Below are positions 58,760 to 64,000 of a DNA stretch of 64,000 bases, in pieces (position 1 is the first letter of the stretch; each line of letters opens with the position of its first letter). The notes beneath the pieces are model-generated. The model did no database searches. It was not told the DNA's origin and saw only the letters and a list, made by a program, of their open reading frames with translations. The position numbers and the translations under genes are program-made. Source of the stretch: Lineus longissimus. Taxonomy: Eukaryota > Nemertea > Pilidiophora > Heteronemertea > Lineidae. Where the stretch lies: NCBI RefSeq assembly GCF_910592395.1, contig NC_088319.1:1056001-1120000 (forward strand), given 5' to 3'.

Positions 58760-59585
58760 CTGGAAAAGCAAATTGACAAATATCTGGTGTTACCATGGTT
58801 ACCGTGCATCTCTATAGAGTTCAAGTTCTGGTCCAAAGGTGTGTGAAAGAACTTTTATAACTTCCCATGCAGGTGTTCCACCAGATTCCCACTACAAAAC
58901 TGACAGGCTACCGACTAGTTCACATCAAAATCCTCACTAGGTTTTCCTTTGAGGTCTTAACGACACTTTACACCATCTACCCAGGACCTCTGCAAGACAT
59001 CTGAACCGCCACTGGGCCCCTGTGCAAACAGTCACTGAAGTCAAACTCATCTGGACAGTAGAGCAAGTTTGTGCTTGATACCTTAGTGCATCAGCCAACA
59101 ATAATGACTATTTCTTAGTGATCATCAAGTTGAAGTTCAGTATACAACATTGAAAACAGCGTAATGGTGGTCAGTGCTCCTCAGGGTAGTCCCAATATCA
59201 GTCACAGATGACCTGCCTGAATATCGTTGAGCTGCTGAGCCGCGTTGGTAATCAGGGGCGGATTAAAGGGGGCAAACACGGCCCCGGCCCCCCTATTTTC
59301 TGCCGGCTTTAAAAAGTAGGATTTTCTGAGAGAGAAATGCTTAAAGATGGTGCTCTACAGTGTTCATGCTGTGTTTCCAGCATGTACGCAATGTGCAGTA
59401 AGGCCTACGCGTGCTGTGTATGCATCAGTGACATAACATCACTGGAACATCTAAAGCCACTACCAGACATGACACATACTGATTGCATCCACAATGGCGA
59501 ACCACACATAGCATCCCAGATCCTCATACGATTCTTGATTAAGATGGTTATAGTACATATCCATGTACCTTCATTCCAAGATCCT
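58760..59585. other. Region upstream of the 5'-most perlecan exon seen, nothing recognised
   Basis: No LDLa, SEA or signal-peptide exon identified on the minus strand. Contains a short G/C-rich patch at 59245-59300. Confidence 0.4.
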
Positions 59586-60172
59586 AAAGATCCTACCCAA
59601 GAATCTTACAATATTTTGTAAGATCTTAACCAAGAATCTTACAATACTTTGTAAGATCCTACCCAAGAATCTTACAATACTTTGTAAGATCCTACCCAAG
59701 AATCTTACAATATTTTGTAAGATCTTAACCAAGAATCTTACAATATTTTGTAAGATCTTACCCAAGAATCTTACAATATTTTGTAAGATCCTACCCAAAA
59801 ATCTTACAATACTTTGTAAGATCCTACCCAAGAATCTTACAATATTTTGTAAGATCTTACCCAAGAATCTTACAATATTTTGTAAGATCTTACCCAAGAA
59901 TCTTACAATATTTTGTAAGATCTTACCCAAGAATCTTACAATATTTTGTAAGATCCTACCCAAGAATCTTACAATACTTTGTAAGATCCTACCCAAGAAT
60001 CTTACAATATTTTGTAAGATCCTACCCAAGAATCTTACAATATTTTGTAAGATCTTACCCAAGAATCTTACAATATTTTGTAAGATCTTAACCAAGAATC
60101 TTACAATATTTTGTGAGATCTTAACCAAGAATCTTACAATATTTTGTGAGATCCTTAACAAGAATCTTACAA
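59586..60172. repeat. 33-bp minisatellite of hairpin units, about 18 copies
   Basis: Unit AAGAATCTTACAATATTTTG plus TAAGATCTTACCC. Each unit contains ATCTTACAA/TATT/TTGTAAGAT, a 9-bp stem. The period is divisible by three, so 220-codon frames open on both strands (NLTIFCKILPK and its complement); not a gene. Confidence 0.93.
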
Positions 60173-61600
60173 GAAACAGACATGAATACGAAACTGAAAA
60201 AGATCTGAAGTTGACAGTGGATACATACAAACTGTGCCAAGTATAGCTTAGGTAAAAGATCTGCTAATTCCATCACTGCTACCTATACAGCCACTGTCAG
60301 ACATGACACATTTAACAGATTGATAATTGCTTATGGAGTAGACAATGTGTAGCATGCGTGCAAACCCGTGCTAAACTTGTGTCAAATGATACATTACCAC
60401 AACTCTAAAGCAACTACACAAGTACATGAAGGACAGAACATCCTAAACTAACCTTGTGAATAAATAGACAATACGTCCAATAATCATTCACTGATTTGCA
60501 CTTTACTTAATGGAGGCAAATTACCTTCTACAATAACCTAATTATGCCACTATCCAGGGCACTGTTTCGGGACACTGAAGACCCGACTGACGATGTCGGC
60601 TGAAACAAAATGATACGTTAACATGATATTGGAAGGGTCATATGCATTAGTTTCTGCGGTCATGCACCGCGTCGAAGTACACTCTGCGCGCAATGGACCG
60701 GCCTCGTCCTGTTGCGATCAGCATGACGAAATGAACTGCAAGGGAGTCAAAGTCGTAGCGGCACTATTTCAATTTTATTTTATTTTATTTATCTATCGTA
60801 CCTGGCTTAAAACCTGGAGTCAAATTTCAAAAACTTACCCGGCTTGAGGACGGCTGACGAGTGAATCGAACTCGCAAGAAAAACCCGATGCCATGCCACG
60901 TGCGGCCGAGGAGGTGTTTCGTCACACACGATAGGTGTGCAGAATAGAATGATGGCACTACACGCTCTTTCCTCAAAAACTCATTGGTTTCAGCTAAGGA
61001 GCACGACTTTAGTTCAAACAAAAAACGATATCAATGTCGGTAAAGTCTCACGCTGACTGAGAGAGGTTCGGCTGCGAGCTCGAGATATGACTTCAACCGC
61101 GATAAATTTTTGAAATGTGACATGCGTCGTCATCCCCTCATAAATGACCATTGTGACCAAGAGTGGACCCTGTTGTAGGTTTCACACACCAGAACACGTA
61201 ACTGCATGGCATGAATAGGTAGGCCCAATGGTCATCATTTCACCAGCCAATGACATCATCATTCCCCGAGTCAATTTGGCTATCCCGATCCCGTCTGCCC
61301 GAGTAAAAGGCCATTCGAATATGACAGCGGCTTACAGGTTCGATCCTCGAAAACGGGATAGCCGAATCTCTCTTATACCTCAGACTACCAGACGAGAGTC
61401 TGATCCACCAGTCTATTCGGCAGCGATATGTATTCACATTTTCATATGTCACATGACGCTATTCGCTTTTCATGCGTAACATGAAGAACGAACGAGTCAT
61501 TTCCAAAGAGCGGGCTACATACGATTCAGGAGGTCACCTTTCATCCTCACGTCGTGCTTACAAACCAAGTCAAAAAACTCGTGACAAATGATCATGAACG
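60173..61600. other. Region between the 33-bp array and the CUB-like gene
   Basis: Has a TTTTA microsatellite at 60772-60792. On the minus strand a good donor (AAGCCGG/GTAAGTTTT at 60837) is present, but no frame before it is convincing and its phases do not match the LDLa exons. The perlecan 5' exons may be here or beyond the window. Confidence 0.35.
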
Positions 61601-61614
61601 GTGACAACGTGAAT

Positions 61615-61623
61615 CCTATATAA
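61615..61623 (+). promoter_or_regulatory. Possible TATA box
   Basis: CTATATAA lies about 100 bp before the first exon found for the CUB-like gene. That exon looks like an internal one (acceptor at 61704-61705), so this TATA may belong to an alternative start or be chance. Confidence 0.3.
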
Positions 61624-61705
61624 CGCCGGCCTGATACACGTTTTCAAGTGTTGAATGATACAGTAGTTTCTCCAAGTAGTTTCTGATCCTCTTAACATAT
61701 TCCAG

Positions 61706-62020
61706 GTACCAGCCACAACATGTGCAGCAAAAACACAATCATTCTCGCCAACTCCTCCTACCTTCGAAGTCCAAAAGATTTTGTCTTCAACACCCGGGAG
61801 AAGTGTGAATGCGACGCAGAGCTAGATGAACCAGTGGAACTATCCGTTCGGGAGGTGCACAAAACATTCAACGTGACCATGCCGAAGGTGACCATAAATT
61901 GGCTGAATAAGACCGAAAATATTAAGAAACTTCTACAGAAGAACACGGTGAAGAATTTTAAGATTGTTTTTACTTCCAACCACCAAGCAGGTAGAGGGGA
62001 ATTTCTGTTGCAGTATAAAG
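61706..62020 (+). CDS. CUB-like membrane protein: extracellular CUB-like exon
   Basis: 315 nt, phase 1-1, between a pyrimidine-rich ATATTCCAG and GTATGCGA. Encodes CSKNTIILANSSYLRSPKDF, a second cysteine pair (EKCEC) and FKIVFTSNHQAGRGEFLLQY. The late aromatic F.L.Y end and the early C...SP spacing are those of CUB domains. Several N-glycosylation sequons (NSS, NVT, NKT). An in-frame ATG at 61720 would give no signal peptide, and the phase-1 acceptor suggests an upstream signal-peptide exon, not found. Confidence 0.72.
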
Positions 62021-62382
62021 GTATGCGACCCACAACAGTACTGACCATCATGCGCAACACTGGTTTCTTCAAGCATAGAGCTTATCGCAACAACAACCAC
62101 GTGAGATAATTTAAAAGTGGGATTGTCCCGGTCTTCTGGTTGTGACTTTGTCCTCAAAGACCAATTTAGGATGGGACAAATGGCAATTGCAATCGGACAC
62201 TACAGATCCTGGTTGGTTTTTATCACAACAACAAGGGTCGTGATTTACCTAGGCCTGGGCTTTTATTGAAGGAACAGAAAGGGAGGGATCAGATTCACAG
62301 CCTACAAAAATGGGCAATGTCATTTTCACAGCCACAACAAAACCTACATGTATTTACTCTAACATTATATTTTTCCTTTCAG

Positions 62383-62433
62383 CGGACAGACAAATAAGAC
62401 TGGTCTGCAACCAAGAAGTGACCCACGAAATAG
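62383..62433 (+). CDS. CUB-like membrane protein: juxtamembrane exon
   Basis: 51 nt, phase 1-1, between CCTTTCAG and GTAGGTAA. Encodes DRQIRLVCNQEVTHEI. The acceptor and phase fit both neighbours. Confidence 0.65.
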
Positions 62434-62699
62434 GTAGGTAAGATATGGTCAGTTCAGCTTCAAGACAATGGTGTGCCTGGCTCACAAAACAACTCTGTAG
62501 CAAGGTCAGACGGCTCCTGACTGGTTTTACAGAAATTGCAACCTTTTCTTTCCCTTTTTTCGGGGTTTAAAAGACTGGTCACTTTATTTCTCCTCTTGAT
62601 ACACTAAACTATCTTTTTGCAAATCGAAAAGAGGCATGAAAATTAATTAGTTTACAGTTATTTTTGGATGTTTTCATTCTTTTGTTTTTATATTTTCAG

Positions 62700-62781
62700 A
62701 CTTGGGTACCATCCTGATTGCTCCGATAGCAATGATAGCACTACTGATTATAATAGGTATCCTATTTTTCATCATCGAAGG
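62700..62781 (+). CDS. CUB-like membrane protein: transmembrane exon
   Basis: 82 nt, phase 1 to 2, between TATTTTCAG and GTAAGGCT. Encodes DLGTILIAPIAMIALLIIIG and ILFFIIEG, a single hydrophobic helix of about 24 residues. Confidence 0.75.
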
Positions 62782-62924
62782 GTAAGGCTTTTGAAACTTT
62801 TCATCTCTTTTTATCAAAGACTCTAATGTTAATGTTCATTTGGCTGAGCAGTTAAACTGCTTTGGCGAAAGAAAAAGTACAACTTTGAGTGATTTTAAGG
62901 ACAATTCCAATCCCTCCAGTAGAG

Positions 62925-63436
62925 CGGATCTAACTGCCCTAGTTAGAAAGCCTGAATCCATTACTAAACCGCATGTTTGTCCGACATTGCCTGTAATTCA
63001 GCGATGGGGAAATAGAGGGCAGCAGCTGCAGTGACGTCATCTTCGTGGAATGCTATTGGTTTACACTTGTGCATTTGGGGAGCCATCTGATGGCGTTCTG
63101 ATGAACTAACAGTTGAACTTAAATCTGCGTCCCTGGTGGTCAATAATGACTATTCAAACATAGATTTATGGTCATAGCAGTCTAAGGGTTAATTCAGAAC
63201 CAGTGGATCTAATTGGTTTACACTTTAACTGTGCACAAGATGGCACAATAATTTTAAGTTATTGTTTGCTCAGCAGAGACTGTCAATTGATATCCAAGAG
63301 AGGTACATCTATTGGGGAGCCATCTGATGGCGTTTTGATGAACTAAAAGTTGAACGTGAAACTATGTCCCTGGTGGTCAATAATGACTTTTCAAACATAG
63401 ATTTATGGTCATAGCAGTCTAAGGGTTAATTCAGAA
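62925..63436. mobile_element. Truncated MITE family B fragment plus two piggyBac-like right ends
   Basis: 62930-63056 matches about the last third of 57760-58126, up to GGAATGCTATT. Then a block with GGGGAGCCATCTGATGGCGT, TCCCTGGTGGTCAATAATGA and TCTAAGGGTTAA occurs twice (about 63077-63198 and 63314-63436, period 237). The CTAAGGG-TTAA ends look like piggyBac-type right termini. All lies in the last intron of the CUB-like gene. Confidence 0.7.
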
Positions 63437-63483
63437 TCCGAAATTTCTTGATTATAATCCTGTTCGGATGTCGTTTATTTCAG

Positions 63484-63658
63484 AATTAAGAGATCTCGCA
63501 AGCAGAGGCTCCAGGTGGCAGAAGCTCACAAGAAGAGCACAGTCACAGACCTGGAGGCCGATTCAAGACCTGACCTGCTCAATTACGGCTCAACAGTTCT
63601 CGATGCAAAGAGTGATATTCCTCTCAAACAGAGCGAGGAGGAGGGAGTTCCCAACTGA
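63484..63658 (+). CDS. CUB-like membrane protein: cytoplasmic tail exon and stop
   Basis: 175 nt, enters phase 2 after TATTTCAG. Encodes basic IKRSRKQRLQVAEAHKKS just inside the membrane, then an acidic tail with DLLNYGSTVLDAKSDIPLKQ and EEEGVPN, then TGA. The basic inner flank sets a type I topology. AATAAA at 63792 is a likely poly(A) signal. The LLNYGS stretch could be an endocytic or signalling tyrosine motif (inference). Confidence 0.75.
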
Positions 63659-64000
63659 TGAGGGCATCCACGACTGTTTCAGATGGCAACACCTTCAAGC
63701 CTCAATATGGGAGGAGAGGGGGTAGAGGGGGAGGGGGGGGGTAGAGGCATTTTGCCGGCCAGGGGTCATGAAACAACAAACGACATGTCAAAATAAATGT
63801 TGAGAAACATGTTTTCTACACAGACTTGGGTTCCAGAGACTGCATCTTCTTGCTGGTTGTCCTGCTCGAACATTTCATGCGGATTGGTCTAGAAATGAAC
63901 CGTAAGGAGCCGAAAAGGTTCAAATTCACTGCACTACATTGATGTACATAAATGTATACAATGGATATTAAAAGGCGAAAATTTTGTTTTTGTCAGAAAG
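63659..64000. other. 3' UTR and downstream sequence of the CUB-like gene
   Basis: Contains a G-rich run at 63715-63745 and the AATAAA at 63792. Nothing else recognised up to the window edge. Confidence 0.45.

Noticed and set aside
52345-56142. A single 3.8-kb element from AAGAGGCCCAAGGG to the CAGCTGAGCTAA hairpin
   Set aside because: The interval contains a separate triple-nested transposon and an intact small gene; the ends may belong to different copies. No Helitron helicase or 5' TC end seen.
59563-60246. 227-codon plus-strand and 219-codon minus-strand frames
   Set aside because: Both come from the 33-bp hairpin minisatellite.
60837-61021. Possible perlecan 5' exon ending at a good donor (CCGG/GTAAGT, minus strand)
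   Set aside because: No frame gives a signal peptide or a domain, and the only ATG-started frame ends in phase 2, which does not fit the phase-1 LDLa exon.
1-64000. CRISPR array or bacterial operon signals
   Set aside because: Repeats are contiguous tandem units without unique spacers, and the genes are spliced, so the window is eukaryotic.

Overview
The window is animal (metazoan) genomic DNA: short exons with GT-AG borders and mostly phase-1 or phase-0 introns, long introns full of minisatellites and miniature inverted-repeat transposable elements (MITEs), and extracellular-matrix domains found only in animals. The repeats and the ankyrin/cGAS-like gene suggest a marine invertebrate, perhaps a spiralian or a non-vertebrate deuterostome. 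I cannot fix the phylum from sequence alone.

The backbone is one large minus-strand gene, a perlecan homologue (HSPG2-like). I could place 27 exons from 58759 down to 12340, all joining in phase except one uncertain donor. In transcript order they encode four LDL-receptor class A modules (LDLa), an Ig domain, three more LDLa, a second Ig domain, and then three laminin IV (L4) modules with laminin-type EGF (LE) repeats between and after them, as in perlecan domains II-III. Neither the start (signal peptide, SEA) nor the 3' part (Ig array, LamG/EGF) is in the window.

Three other genes lie in or beside it. (1) On the plus strand, inside a 13-kb intron that splits the first L4 domain, is a 1,880-codon intronless ORF at 32531-38173. 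It has about 40 ankyrin repeats, mostly near-identical 99-bp units, followed by a Mab21/cGAS-like nucleotidyltransferase with an apparently complete active site (GS plus E1519, D1521, D1610). Frame-broken ankyrin-like sequence lies just upstream. (2) On the minus strand, inside an LDLa-LDLa intron, is a two-exon gene for an unrecognised 60-aa protein (54843-55623). (3) On the plus strand at 61706-63658 is a four-exon gene, its 5' exon not found, for a CUB-like single-pass membrane protein.

The rest is repeats. Positions 1-7296 are a 239-bp satellite with a five-unit (1,201-bp) higher-order repeat. Minisatellites of 75, 39, 21, 65, 98 and 33 bp occupy introns or flanks. MITEs of piggyBac type (TTAA), PIF/Harbinger type (TTA/TAA) and mariner type (TA) are common. 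Two loci show transposons nested inside transposons, one with a MADF-like coding remnant and one with a related copy lacking the insertion elsewhere in the window. Two L4 exons are flanked by tandem intronic copies of their own edges.
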